A stretch of 64,000 nucleotides of DNA from Roseobacter insulae (GTDB lineage Bacteria > Pseudomonadota > Alphaproteobacteria > Rhodobacterales > Rhodobacteraceae): the NCBI RefSeq assembly GCF_019375555.1, contig NZ_JAHXDN010000002.1, positions 434,001-498,000 on the forward strand, written 5' to 3'. Every line of letters begins with the position of its first letter. The stretch's first letter is position 1. The translations under genes were made by a program, and so were the position numbers. Below the pieces are notes generated by a model, which was not told where the DNA came from, did no database searches, and saw nothing but the letters and a program-made list of their open reading frames with translations. Below are positions 42,218-50,175 of the stretch, in pieces.

Positions 42218-42260
42218 GATGTTTGCCTCGTGTTCTTGTTCATCTTCGTGTTGTGACCGT

Positions 42261-42288
42261 TATGTATGCTTATGCTGCACTTGCACAA
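42261..42288 (-). promoter_or_regulatory. Candidate promoter of the DUF1127-CcsR operon
   Basis: On the minus strand TTGTGC and TACATA are separated by 16 bp, ending about 45 bp before the ATG. In R. sphaeroides this operon is driven by heat-shock-type sigma factors, so the real elements may differ. Confidence 0.4.
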
Positions 42289-42435
42289 TAGACAGCTCGA
42301 CAATGCTGCTATGCAGCAATTGCATGGGCGACCTAGCGTAAATTTATGCGTGCCGCTATAGGGTTAGGCAGTTGGAGAGCTTACATCCCGTTAGCGGAAA
42401 CAGGTGCTGGCAAAAGCGGCGCACGTGAGGAGAAA

Positions 42436-43512
42436 ATGAGCATGTCTGTGACGAAAGCTGAAATAGAGGCGGCGCTGGAGCGCATCGCACTTCCCGACGG
42501 GAAAAGCCTTTTGGCGCATGATTTGATTCGTGCCCTCGCGGTTGATGGCGGTTCTGTACGCTTTGTTATCGAAGCGCCGACGCCCGAGGTGGCCCGCCAG
42601 ATGGGACCATTGCGGGACGCTGCTGAAAAGCTTGTGTCAGAGTTGCCGGGGGTGTCGCGTGTCTCTGTCGCGCTGACGGCGCATGGGCCGGCGGAAAAAC
42701 CGGCAGCACCCAGCCTGAAGATCGGCGGGCATCCAAAGCCGCAGGCGGGTCCAACCAAACCGAGCGGTGTAAAACGCATTCTGGCAATTGGATCCGGCAA
42801 GGGAGGGGTCGGCAAATCCACCGTCGCCTCGAACCTCGCGGTTGCCCTGGCGCGGGCGGGTCGGAAAGTGGGGCTGCTGGACGCCGACATCTACGGGCCG
42901 TCCCAGCCGCGCATGATGGGGGTCAGCAAGCGTCCGGCGTCCCCCGACGGTAAAACGATTATCCCGCTGCACGCCCATGGCGTCACGCTTATGTCGATCG
43001 GCTTCATGCTGGAAGAAGGCAAGGCAGTTGTGTGGCGCGGGCCGATGCTGATGGGCGCCCTGCAACAGATGCTGGGTCAGGTAGAGTGGGGGGAGCTGGA
43101 CATATTGCTTGTCGATCTGCCGCCGGGCACTGGTGATGTGCAACTGACACTTTGCACCAAGTCGGAGCTGACGGGCGCCATCGTCGTGTCCACGCCGCAG
43201 GATGTGGCCCTGATCGATGCGCGCAAAGCGCTTGATATGTTCGATACGCTGAAGACACCGGTGCTGGGGCTGATCGAGAACATGTCGATGTTTGTCTGTC
43301 CGGACTGCGGAGCGGAGCACCAGATATTCGGGCAAGGCGGTGTCGCTGCCGAGGCGCAGAAGCTGGGCGTGCCGTTGCTGGGGGCGCTGCCGATTGATCT
43401 GGACACCCGTCTGGCCGGCGATGGTGGCACCCCGATCGCGGCAGGCGACAGCGCAATGGCGCAGGCTTATGCGCAGATTGCGGAGGGGTTGATCAAGGGC
43501 GGCATGGCATGA
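42436..43512 (+). CDS. mrp: Mrp/ApbC-type P-loop iron-sulfur carrier
   Basis: The 358-residue protein has an N-terminal DUF59/MIP18 domain (VTKAEIEAALERIALPDGKSL), a Pro/Lys-rich linker, and a deviant Walker A P-loop (GSGKGGVGKST) at about 120. The cluster-binding CxxC is in FVCPDCGAEHQIFG. Mrp/ApbC proteins assemble or transfer [4Fe-4S] clusters to target enzymes. GAGGAG supports the ATG at 42436. It converges on a membrane-protein gene and has no suf/isc neighbours. Confidence 0.92.
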   Translation: MSMSVTKAEIEAALERIALPDGKSLLAHDLIRALAVDGGSVRFVIEAPTPEVARQMGPLRDAAEKLVSELPGVSRVSVALTAHGPAEKPAAPSLKIGGHPKPQAGPTKPSGVKRILAIGSGKGGVGKSTVASNLAVALARAGRKVGLLDADIYGPSQPRMMGVSKRPASPDGKTIIPLHAHGVTLMSIGFMLEEGKAVVWRGPMLMGALQQMLGQVEWGELDILLVDLPPGTGDVQLTLCTKSELTGAIVVSTPQDVALIDARKALDMFDTLKTPVLGLIENMSMFVCPDCGAEHQIFGQGGVAAEAQKLGVPLLGALPIDLDTRLAGDGGTPIAAGDSAMAQAYAQIAEGLIKGGMA

Positions 43513-43528
43513 TGCCGCCCCGGGCGGA

Positions 43529-44296
43529 TCAGGTAAGTGGTCGCCCTTGTATCAAGTGACCGTACAATGTGCTGAGCACGCTGACGTAAATCAGCGATTG
43601 AATGACGATCTGGATACTGCCGACGGCAATAGACAGCCCGGGCAGCATCGCAGCAATGCCGCCCGATAGCTCCGCAATGACAAAGTTCAGTACGCCCAGC
43701 AAGACCGCCGTCCAGAACACATCGCGCGAGATCGTACCAGTGGCGCGCCAGCTTTCGGACAACTTCAGTTTCTGACCAATCGCCGCGGCCGGCAGGATCA
43801 GACTGACCCGCAGGGCGATCCAGCTGAGGAAAATGCCGAGCATCGCGCCGAGGGCCACGCCAATCAGGTAACTGGCGCTCGCTGTCTGCGGGAAGATCGC
43901 CGCCAGAAGGCCGATGACGAACCCTCCCGGGATGCTCGCAACGAAGGTGATGCCGAAAATGATGATCGCACCCAGCAGGTATTGACCGAACACGCCTGCC
44001 GATGGGCGCATAACCTCCGCCCTTGCGTCATCAGTCAAAAGCGCGTGCCGGTGCCAGAGAACTGCAAAAGCGATGATGCCGAACGCGCCGATCACCAGCG
44101 CGCAGATGAAGAGCAGCGGATTTGTAACCGATGGAACGGCCAGGTCCGTCGCGTCCAAACCGGTAACACTTGCGCCGGTCAGAATTGCTGCGACGGTGCA
44201 GGCAATCACCCCGGGGGAGATGACTTTCAGAGTTTGTCCGGGTTCCGCGAAGATCAAAGCAAAGGTGCGGTTGAAGATGTTGATAGGTGTACTCAA
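43529..44296 (-). CDS. Polytopic membrane protein of unknown function (255 aa)
   Basis: About six membrane spans are visible, starting with KVISPGVIACTVAAILTGASV and ending LSIAVGSIQIVIQSLIYVSVLSTLYGHLI. Polar loops are short, and no enzyme or transporter motif stands out. Proteins of this type are common single genes in Rhodobacterales. It diverges from the mraZ leader region with nearly 500 bp between them. Confidence 0.75.
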   Translation of the reverse strand: MSTPINIFNRTFALIFAEPGQTLKVISPGVIACTVAAILTGASVTGLDATDLAVPSVTNPLLFICALVIGAFGIIAFAVLWHRHALLTDDARAEVMRPSAGVFGQYLLGAIIIFGITFVASIPGGFVIGLLAAIFPQTASASYLIGVALGAMLGIFLSWIALRVSLILPAAAIGQKLKLSESWRATGTISRDVFWTAVLLGVLNFVIAELSGGIAAMLPGLSIAVGSIQIVIQSLIYVSVLSTLYGHLIQGRPLT

Positions 44297-44530
44297 GGGA
44301 CTGTCACTTTCAATTGTGTGCTGGTCTCGTCTCTATCGCGTGATGGCGCTGGCAGGAACACCGCGGCGTGAATTTCGCCAGTCGCAAGGCTATGGGAATT
44401 GATGGGACGATCTGATTGCGAGGCTGCGTGATCCGGCGTCGCGCAGCGCTGAACGAATCAATTTACCTTTTGAAACCGTGTTTAAGGGCGATTTTCCGTA
44501 GTTCGGAATAAGAACAAAATATGAACAATT

Positions 44531-44590
44531 GGAGTGAGTAAGGCCGTATCTGGAAAAAGTTGGGAATTCAGGGGAGCAAATAGGGGGAAT
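44531..44590 (+). repeat. Distal 10-bp-periodic GGGA repeats upstream of the dcw promoter
   Basis: TGGAA (44551), TGGGA (44561), GGGGA (44571) and TAGGG (44581) start exactly 10 bp apart, and a looser GGAGT starts at 44531. This resembles MraZ boxes (TGGGN with 5-bp spacers) in the orientation opposite to the promoter-proximal set, about 140-160 bp upstream of it. The surrounding region is AT-rich and empty of genes. Confidence 0.4.
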
Positions 44591-44710
44591 TTCACGAATC
44601 AATATGTTGTGGCGATATCTCATTTCAATACAATTTATTGTCCATATCCAGCAAATTTTGACCAAAACACTAATCTTCGTTAAGGTTAATGGCGAGGATT
44701 AGGGAATTCG

Positions 44711-44755
44711 TAACCAAAAATCCCTTGCTGTACCATGATTTCCCACGTTATACCT
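44711..44755 (-). promoter_or_regulatory. MraZ-box array over the dcw promoter
   Basis: Read on the minus strand, five pentamers recur with an exact 10-bp period: GGTTA (44715-44711), AGGGA (44725-44721), TGGTA (44735-44731), TGGGA (44745-44741) and AGGTA (44755-44751). MraZ is known to bind TGGGN repeats with 5-bp spacers upstream of its own gene. The boxes cover both promoter elements, which fits repression. Confidence 0.65.
44725..44753 (+). promoter_or_regulatory. Candidate sigma-70 promoter of the dcw cluster
   Basis: TTGCTG (44725-44730) and TTATAC (44748-44753) are separated by 17 bp. Transcription would start near 44760, leaving a leader of about 275 nt before mraZ. Confidence 0.65.
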
Positions 44756-44759
44756 TATG

Positions 44760-44969
44760 ACATCAGATGAGAACGAGCCGGGGCACCAAACGACCCCACG
44801 CAAAACAAAAAACTCTAGCAGGTTTCATACAGGCACCTCGCTTTCAGCTGACCAAGAGATCCGGCGCGCGAGCGAGCAGACATCCCCCCAGGTGGCGCGC
44901 GCAGCTGGACTTCCCCGCAGATGCGGGACGAGGGCGGCGGGTTGATCAGTGGCAGCAGATCAACCCGCC
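44760..44969 (+). ncRNA. UpsM-like sRNA from the mraZ 5' leader
   Basis: In Rhodobacter sphaeroides the dcw cluster has an unusually long leader from which the abundant sRNA UpsM (about 200 nt) arises by partial termination; it is targeted by the sRNA StsR. Here the predicted start near 44760 and a 12-bp perfect hairpin (44936-44947 with 44958-44969) give about 210 nt. The primary sequence outside these elements was not compared, and the hairpin lacks a good T run. Homology is by position, length and structure. Confidence 0.55.
44936..44969 (+). terminator. Strong hairpin in the mraZ leader
   Basis: GGCGGGTTGATC (44936-44947) pairs perfectly with GATCAACCCGCC (44958-44969) around a 10-base loop. 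It is followed by GTTTCC rather than a T tract, so it may terminate only partly or define an sRNA 3' end. Confidence 0.55.
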
Positions 44970-45035
44970 GTTTCCATTTCACGACAGGGGGATAGGCGTC
45001 AACCTCAGCGGGGCGCGGAAGATTGGGATAAGGCA

Positions 45036-45539
45036 GTGAGCCGCAGGTTCAGAGGCGAAAGCCATCACAAGGTCGATGCAAAGGGGCGGGTCTCTATCCC
45101 AGCCTCTTTTCGGCGTGTGATCGAGGCCGCTGATCCCAACTGGACCTCGGGCGACGCCCCCGAACTGGTTATCGTCTACGGCGATCACCGCCGCAATTAT
45201 CTTGAATGCTATACAATGGAAGCGATCAACGAGGTTGACGACAAGATCGACGCGCTGCCCCGGGGGTCGATGGAGCGAAAGATGCTCCAGCGTCTTTTCC
45301 ACGGGCAATCCTTTCCAACCTCGGTGGATGAGACCGGGCGCCTGGTGCTGCCGGCCAAGCTGCGGCAGAAGATCGGTCTGGACAAGGAAGCGTTTTTCAT
45401 TGCCGCCGGTGACACTTTCCAGATCTGGCAACCGGAAACCTACGATGCCGAGGAAAACGCCAGGACAGAAGCGTGGCTGGATGAGTTGCCGGATGATTTT
45501 GACCCGCTGGTCTTTCTGGATGGTAAGCAAGGGGAGTAA
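45036..45539 (+). CDS. mraZ: Transcriptional regulator MraZ
   Basis: The 167-residue protein has two AbrB-like MraZ domains, each with its DEKGRV-like signature: HKVDAKGRVSIPASFRR near residue 10 and TSVDETGRLVLPAKLRQKIGL near 90. MraZ forms a ring and represses its own promoter and the dcw operon. The start is GTG at 45036, preceded by AAGG; a longer in-frame reading enters the leader hairpin. It ends three bases before rsmH. Confidence 0.95.
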   Translation: MSRRFRGESHHKVDAKGRVSIPASFRRVIEAADPNWTSGDAPELVIVYGDHRRNYLECYTMEAINEVDDKIDALPRGSMERKMLQRLFHGQSFPTSVDETGRLVLPAKLRQKIGLDKEAFFIAAGDTFQIWQPETYDAEENARTEAWLDELPDDFDPLVFLDGKQGE

Positions 45540-45542
45540 GTC

Positions 45543-46535
45543 ATGGCTGCTGCGGCCTCCTCTGACACGTCTGCCCCGCATATTCCGGTTCTGTTGTCCG
45601 CCATCCTCAGGGCTGTCGAACCCGTCACCGGAACCTGGCTGGACGGTACCTTCGGTGCCGGTGGATACACGCGCGGGCTGCTGGACGCGGGCGCTGATCG
45701 GGTGATCGCGGTGGACCGGGATCCGCTGGCCTTTGACATGGCGGCCACATGGGCGGACACCTACGGGGATCGCCTTGTGCAACAGCAGGGCGTGTTCTCA
45801 AAAATGGATGACTATGCGACGGAACTGGATGGCGTGGTTCTGGATCTGGGCGTTTCCTCCATGCAGCTTGATCTGGCGGCGCGCGGGTTTTCATTCATGC
45901 GCGACGGCCCGCTCGACATGCGCATGAGCCAGGAGGGCATGTCGGCGGCGGATATCGTCAACGACGCCCCCGAGGAGACCATTGCCAACATCCTGTTTCT
46001 TTATGGAGAGGAGCGGGCCAGCCGCCGCATCGCCAAGGCCATTGTGCGCGAGCGCGCTCAGGAAAAGATCACGACAACCCTGCGGCTGGCCGCCATCATC
46101 GAAAGCTGCCTTCCCCGTTCCAAGCCCGGTCAGTCGCACCCTGCAACCCGCAGCTTCCAGGCTCTGAGAATTGCGGTGAACAACGAATATGGCGAGCTTT
46201 TCCAAGGGCTTATGGCTGCTGAACGCGCGCTTAAGTCGGGCGGATATCTCGCGGTTGTCACCTTCCACTCTGTCGAAGACCGCATGGTAAAACGCTTTCT
46301 GACGGCGCGCGCCGGGGCTGGCGGCAATGCCAACCGTTACGCGCCGGAGGCGGCGCAGGAACCGCCGGGTTTCATCCTGAAATCGCGTAAAGCGATTGTT
46401 GCCGACGCATCGGAAATCGCGGCCAATCCGCGGGCGCGCTCGGCCAAGTTGCGTGTGGCTGTCCGGACAGAGGCGCCAGCCAAGGACATTGAAGCAAGGG
46501 CCATCGGCATGCCGATGCTTAAAGAGGTCATCTGA
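45543..46535 (+). CDS. rsmH: 16S rRNA (cytosine-1402-N4)-methyltransferase RsmH
   Basis: RsmH (MraW) methylates C1402 in the ribosomal P site. The 330-residue protein has the SAM-binding loop [18 protein letters not shown] near 37, [14 protein letters not shown], and the late [13 protein letters not shown] segment. It shares one base with ftsL. The position after mraZ is the universal dcw order. Confidence 0.96.
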   Translation: MAAAASSDTSAPHIPVLLSAILRAVEPVTGTWLDGTFGAGGYTRGLLDAGADRVIAVDRDPLAFDMAATWADTYGDRLVQQQGVFSKMDDYATELDGVVLDLGVSSMQLDLAARGFSFMRDGPLDMRMSQEGMSAADIVNDAPEETIANILFLYGEERASRRIAKAIVRERAQEKITTTLRLAAIIESCLPRSKPGQSHPATRSFQALRIAVNNEYGELFQGLMAAERALKSGGYLAVVTFHSVEDRMVKRFLTARAGAGGNANRYAPEAAQEPPGFILKSRKAIVADASEIAANPRARSAKLRVAVRTEAPAKDIEARAIGMPMLKEVI

Positions 46536-46897
46536 TGCGGACGTTTTTCTATATCCTGACAACACTCAGCGTCATCGGACTGGCATTCTGGGCCTACCGT
46601 GAAAACTATGCGACCCAGGCGGCTCTGTCAGAGACGAACGCGCTGCGTCAGGACATCCGCGAGGCCCATGAACGTCTTGCCGTACTGCGTGCGGAATGGG
46701 CATATCTGAACCGTCCGGACCGTTTGCGGGATCTGGCAGAGATCAATTTCGACCGGATGGGATTGCTCGAACTGCATCCCGAACAGTTTGGATATGTCGA
46801 TCAGGTTGCCTATCCACCAGACCCGCTGGTCCCGATCACAAACCCGGTGGATGTCATCAATCTGACCGAAGAGACGACAGGTGAGGCCCGCCCATGA
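46535..46897 (+). CDS. ftsL: Cell division protein FtsL
   Basis: The 120-residue protein has one N-terminal membrane span (FFYILTTLSVIGLAFWAY, residues 4-21) and a periplasmic coiled coil (ALSETNALRQDIREAHERLAVLRAEWAYLNRP), the FtsL layout. It is the small bitopic partner of FtsB and FtsQ. Sequence conservation is weak in this family, so the call rests on topology and position between rsmH and ftsI, with overlaps of one and four bases. Confidence 0.88.
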   Translation: MRTFFYILTTLSVIGLAFWAYRENYATQAALSETNALRQDIREAHERLAVLRAEWAYLNRPDRLRDLAEINFDRMGLLELHPEQFGYVDQVAYPPDPLVPITNPVDVINLTEETTGEARP

Positions 46898-48675
46898 TCC
46901 GCACGCCGCTCCGCCCGCTGGCCCGTATTCTGGACGCCCGTGCCAAGGGTGAAAACCCTGATGCGATTGAGCGGGAGAATATTCGTATCCGTCATGAACA
47001 GATGCGCGATCAGGCGCGCCAGCGTGCCGAGGGGCGGCTTTTGGTGCTGGGGCTGTTTTTCGTCGTCGCCTTCAGCGTTGTGGGCACCCGGATGGGCTTG
47101 CTGGCCACTGCGGAGCCGACCGAGCCGCAGGTGGAAGCGCCGGGCAGTCGCATACACGCCTCGCGCGCTGATATCGTCGACCGGCATGGGCGGCTGCTTG
47201 CGACCAACTTCGAAACCCATTCTCTTTATGCCCAGCCCCCGCAGATGATCGACCCGGCCCATTCGGCGCGGGCGTTGGCCGCCGTTTTCCCGGACCTTGA
47301 CGAGAACGAACTGCTGGCGGATTTCACCGGGCCGCGCAAATTCATCTGGATCAAGCGGAAAATCAGTCCGGAGCAGATGCAGGCAGTGCATGAGATTGGC
47401 GATCCGGGCCTGCTGTTCGGATCGCGCGACATGCGCCTTTACCCTAACGGGCGGCTGGCGGCGCATGTGCTGGGCGGGGCGAGCTATGGCCGCGAGGGCG
47501 TTCATGCCGCAGAGGTCATCGGCGTGGCCGGTGTCGAAAAGTATTTTGACGACCACCTGCGCGATCCGGCCAACGGCAACAAACCGCTGGCACTGTCATT
47601 GGATCTGACCGTTCAGGCCGCGGCAGAACGGGTGCTTTACGGCGGCATGAAACTGATGAATGCCAAGGGCGCGACATCCATTCTGATGGATGTGCATACC
47701 GGTGAAGTGATCAGCGTGGTATCGCTGCCGACCTTTGACCCGAATAATCGCCCCCGGCCAGCCACCACCGGCGACCAATCCGACAGCCCCTTGTTCAACC
47801 GCTCCGTGCAGGGGGTGTATGAGCTCGGATCGACCTTCAAGATCTTTACCGTCGCACAGGCAATGGATCTGGGGCTGGTGAACCCCGAGACCGTCATAGA
47901 CACCAAGGGGCCGCTGCGCTGGGGCAAATTCCGGATCCGCGACTTCCGCAATTATGGCGACACGCTGACCGTTTCGAAGATCATCGAAAAAAGCTCGAAC
48001 ATCGGCACCGCGCGGCTGGCCATGCAGATCGGTACTGATCGTCAGCGCGCGTTTCTGCAGGAACTGGGCATGCTGGAGGCCACGGATTTCGAGATCGTGG
48101 AGGCGGCGACGGGCAAACCTCTCCTGCCGAAAAAGTGGTCGGAGCTGAGCACGATGACGATATCCTACGGCCATGGCCTGTCGACGTCGCCCATGCATCT
48201 GGCAGCGGGCTACGCCGCCATCGCGAATGGTGGGTTTAAGGTTCAGCCCACCATTCTCAGGCAGAGCGGTCCACAATTGGGCGAGCGGGTCTTTTCTGAA
48301 CGTTCGTCTGCCGCCGCGCGGCGGATGCTGCGCAAGGTGGTCACGGACGGCACCGCCTCTTTCGGGGACGTGGCAGGCTACGCCGTGGGGGGCAAAACCG
48401 GCACGGCGGACAAACCGCGCCCGCAGGGTGGCTACTACGATGACAAGGTCATCGCGACATTCGCGTCGATTTTCCCGGCGCATGATCCGCGCTATGTTCT
48501 TATAGTCACGCTGGACGAGCCGGTGGACACCATCGGCGACAAGCCACGCCGCACCGCGGGCTGGACAGCGGTTCCGGTGGCCGCCGAGATGATCAAGCGT
48601 GTTGCGCCGCTGCTGGGATTGCGGCCAACCGTTGAACCTCGGGAATTGACAGATATAAAGCTCACCAAGAATTAA
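46894..48675 (+). CDS. ftsI: Septal transpeptidase FtsI (PBP3)
   Basis: FtsI crosslinks septal peptidoglycan together with FtsW. The 593-residue class-B PBP has a cytosolic tail, a membrane span at about 48-68, a pedestal domain (residues 80-230) and the transpeptidase with Ser313-Thr-Phe-Lys316 in ELGSTFKIF, SSN in IIEKSSNIGT and the KTGTA box in VGGKTGTADKP. Length is typical. Confidence 0.96.
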   Translation: MIRTPLRPLARILDARAKGENPDAIERENIRIRHEQMRDQARQRAEGRLLVLGLFFVVAFSVVGTRMGLLATAEPTEPQVEAPGSRIHASRADIVDRHGRLLATNFETHSLYAQPPQMIDPAHSARALAAVFPDLDENELLADFTGPRKFIWIKRKISPEQMQAVHEIGDPGLLFGSRDMRLYPNGRLAAHVLGGASYGREGVHAAEVIGVAGVEKYFDDHLRDPANGNKPLALSLDLTVQAAAERVLYGGMKLMNAKGATSILMDVHTGEVISVVSLPTFDPNNRPRPATTGDQSDSPLFNRSVQGVYELGSTFKIFTVAQAMDLGLVNPETVIDTKGPLRWGKFRIRDFRNYGDTLTVSKIIEKSSNIGTARLAMQIGTDRQRAFLQELGMLEATDFEIVEAATGKPLLPKKWSELSTMTISYGHGLSTSPMHLAAGYAAIANGGFKVQPTILRQSGPQLGERVFSERSSAAARRMLRKVVTDGTASFGDVAGYAVGGKTGTADKPRPQGGYYDDKVIATFASIFPAHDPRYVLIVTLDEPVDTIGDKPRRTAGWTAVPVAAEMIKRVAPLLGLRPTVEPRELTDIKLTKN

Positions 48676-48693
48676 GCCGAAAAGGCGGGGGCG

Positions 48694-50175
48694 ATGAGCG
48701 TACAGGTAAAGACACTTTCATCCTTGGGCCTGACGGCCAAAGCGGGCCGCAACCCGGATGTGACCGGTCTGGCCGTGGACAGCCGGGATGTGGAGGAGGG
48801 GTTTCTCTTCGCCGCGATGCCCGGTGTCAAACTGCACGGGGCAGAGTTTATTCAATATGCCCTGCGCATGGGGGCTGCGGCCATTCTGACCGATGCGGAA
48901 GGTGCCCGGATCGCGCAGGACGATCTGGCACGCAGCGATGCCGCCGTCGTCGTGACACCCGCCCCGCGCGAGGCATTGGCGCGTGCCGCATCGCTTTGGT
49001 TTGGGCGCCAGCCCCCTGTCATGGTGGCCGTCACCGGCACCAACGGAAAAACCTCGGTCAGTACCTTCGTGCGCCAGATCTGGACCCTGTTGGGGCACGC
49101 GGCCATCAATCTCGGCACCACCGGCGTGGAAGGCGCATGGACCGCGCCGCTGATGCACACAACCCCTGAACCGATCACCCTGCACCGGGCGCTGGCCCAG
49201 GCGGCAGAGAACGGCGTTACCCACGCGGCGATGGAAGCCTCCAGCCACGGGCTGGACCAGCGGCGGCTGGACGGGGTCACGCTGAAAGCGGCGGGATTCA
49301 CCAACTTCTCGCAGGATCATCTGGATTACCACGAGAGCTTCGAGGCCTATTTCGATGCCAAGGCCGGGCTCTTTGCCCGGGTGTTGCCTGAGGATGCCAA
49401 GGCCGTCATCAACATCGAGGAAGAACGCGGTGTCGATATGGCCGCCATTGCAACAGCCCGCGGCTGTCCGGTGGTGAGCGTCGGGCGCGACATCGGAGAC
49501 TTTCACCTCGGCAACATTCAGGTGGACGCGACCGGACAAACCGTGCGGTTCCTGCACCTGGGCAAATCCTACGTGCGGCGGTTGAACCTGATCGGCGATT
49601 TTCAGGCGGAAAACGTGATGCTGGCCGCAGCGCTGGTCATTGCCTGCGGGGAAAAGCCCAACAACGTCTTCGATACCTTCGAAGATCTCAAAACCGTGCG
49701 CGGACGCATGCAACTGGTCGCCAAGCGCGACAACGGGGCGACTGTCTTTGTCGACTACGCTCATACGCCGGATGCCATCGCCACCGCCCTGAAAGCCCTG
49801 CGCCCGCATGTTCTCGGGCGTCTGATCGTCATCATTGGTGCCGGTGGTGACAGGGATGCCACCAAGCGGCCGCTGATGGGGCAGGCGGCCTCGGAAAACG
49901 CGGATATGGTGATTGTCACGGATGACAACCCACGCAGCGAGGACCCCGAAATGATCCGGGCAGAGGTCTTGCTGGGCACGCCGGATGCGCAGGAGGTGGG
50001 TGACCGGGCCGAAGCGATCCTGCGGGGGGTGGATGCGCTGGGGCCGGGCGATGCTCTGCTGATCGCCGGCAAAGGGCATGAAACCGGTCAGACGGTGGGG
50101 GACGATGTATTACCCTTCGACGATGCCGAACAGGCCAGTGTCGCCGTGGCGGCCCTCGATGGGAGGATTCCATGA
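48694..50175 (+). CDS. murE: UDP-MurNAc-tripeptide synthetase MurE
   Basis: MurE adds the third residue, meso-diaminopimelate in this lineage, to UDP-MurNAc-dipeptide. The 493-residue Mur ligase has the P-loop GTNGKTSVSTFVRQ near 115, EASSHGLDQRRLDG, and the C-terminal DNPRSEDP segment whose DNPR motif marks diaminopimelate specificity. It overlaps murF by four bases. Confidence 0.96.
   Translation: MSVQVKTLSSLGLTAKAGRNPDVTGLAVDSRDVEEGFLFAAMPGVKLHGAEFIQYALRMGAAAILTDAEGARIAQDDLARSDAAVVVTPAPREALARAASLWFGRQPPVMVAVTGTNGKTSVSTFVRQIWTLLGHAAINLGTTGVEGAWTAPLMHTTPEPITLHRALAQAAENGVTHAAMEASSHGLDQRRLDGVTLKAAGFTNFSQDHLDYHESFEAYFDAKAGLFARVLPEDAKAVINIEEERGVDMAAIATARGCPVVSVGRDIGDFHLGNIQVDATGQTVRFLHLGKSYVRRLNLIGDFQAENVMLAAALVIACGEKPNNVFDTFEDLKTVRGRMQLVAKRDNGATVFVDYAHTPDAIATALKALRPHVLGRLIVIIGAGGDRDATKRPLMGQAASENADMVIVTDDNPRSEDPEMIRAEVLLGTPDAQEVGDRAEAILRGVDALGPGDALLIAGKGHETGQTVGDDVLPFDDAEQASVAVAALDGRIP

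Noticed and set aside
44757-44945. Open frame in the mraZ leader
   Set aside because: It starts at the likely transcription start, has no Shine-Dalgarno sequence and ends in the leader hairpin. An RNA element explains the region better.
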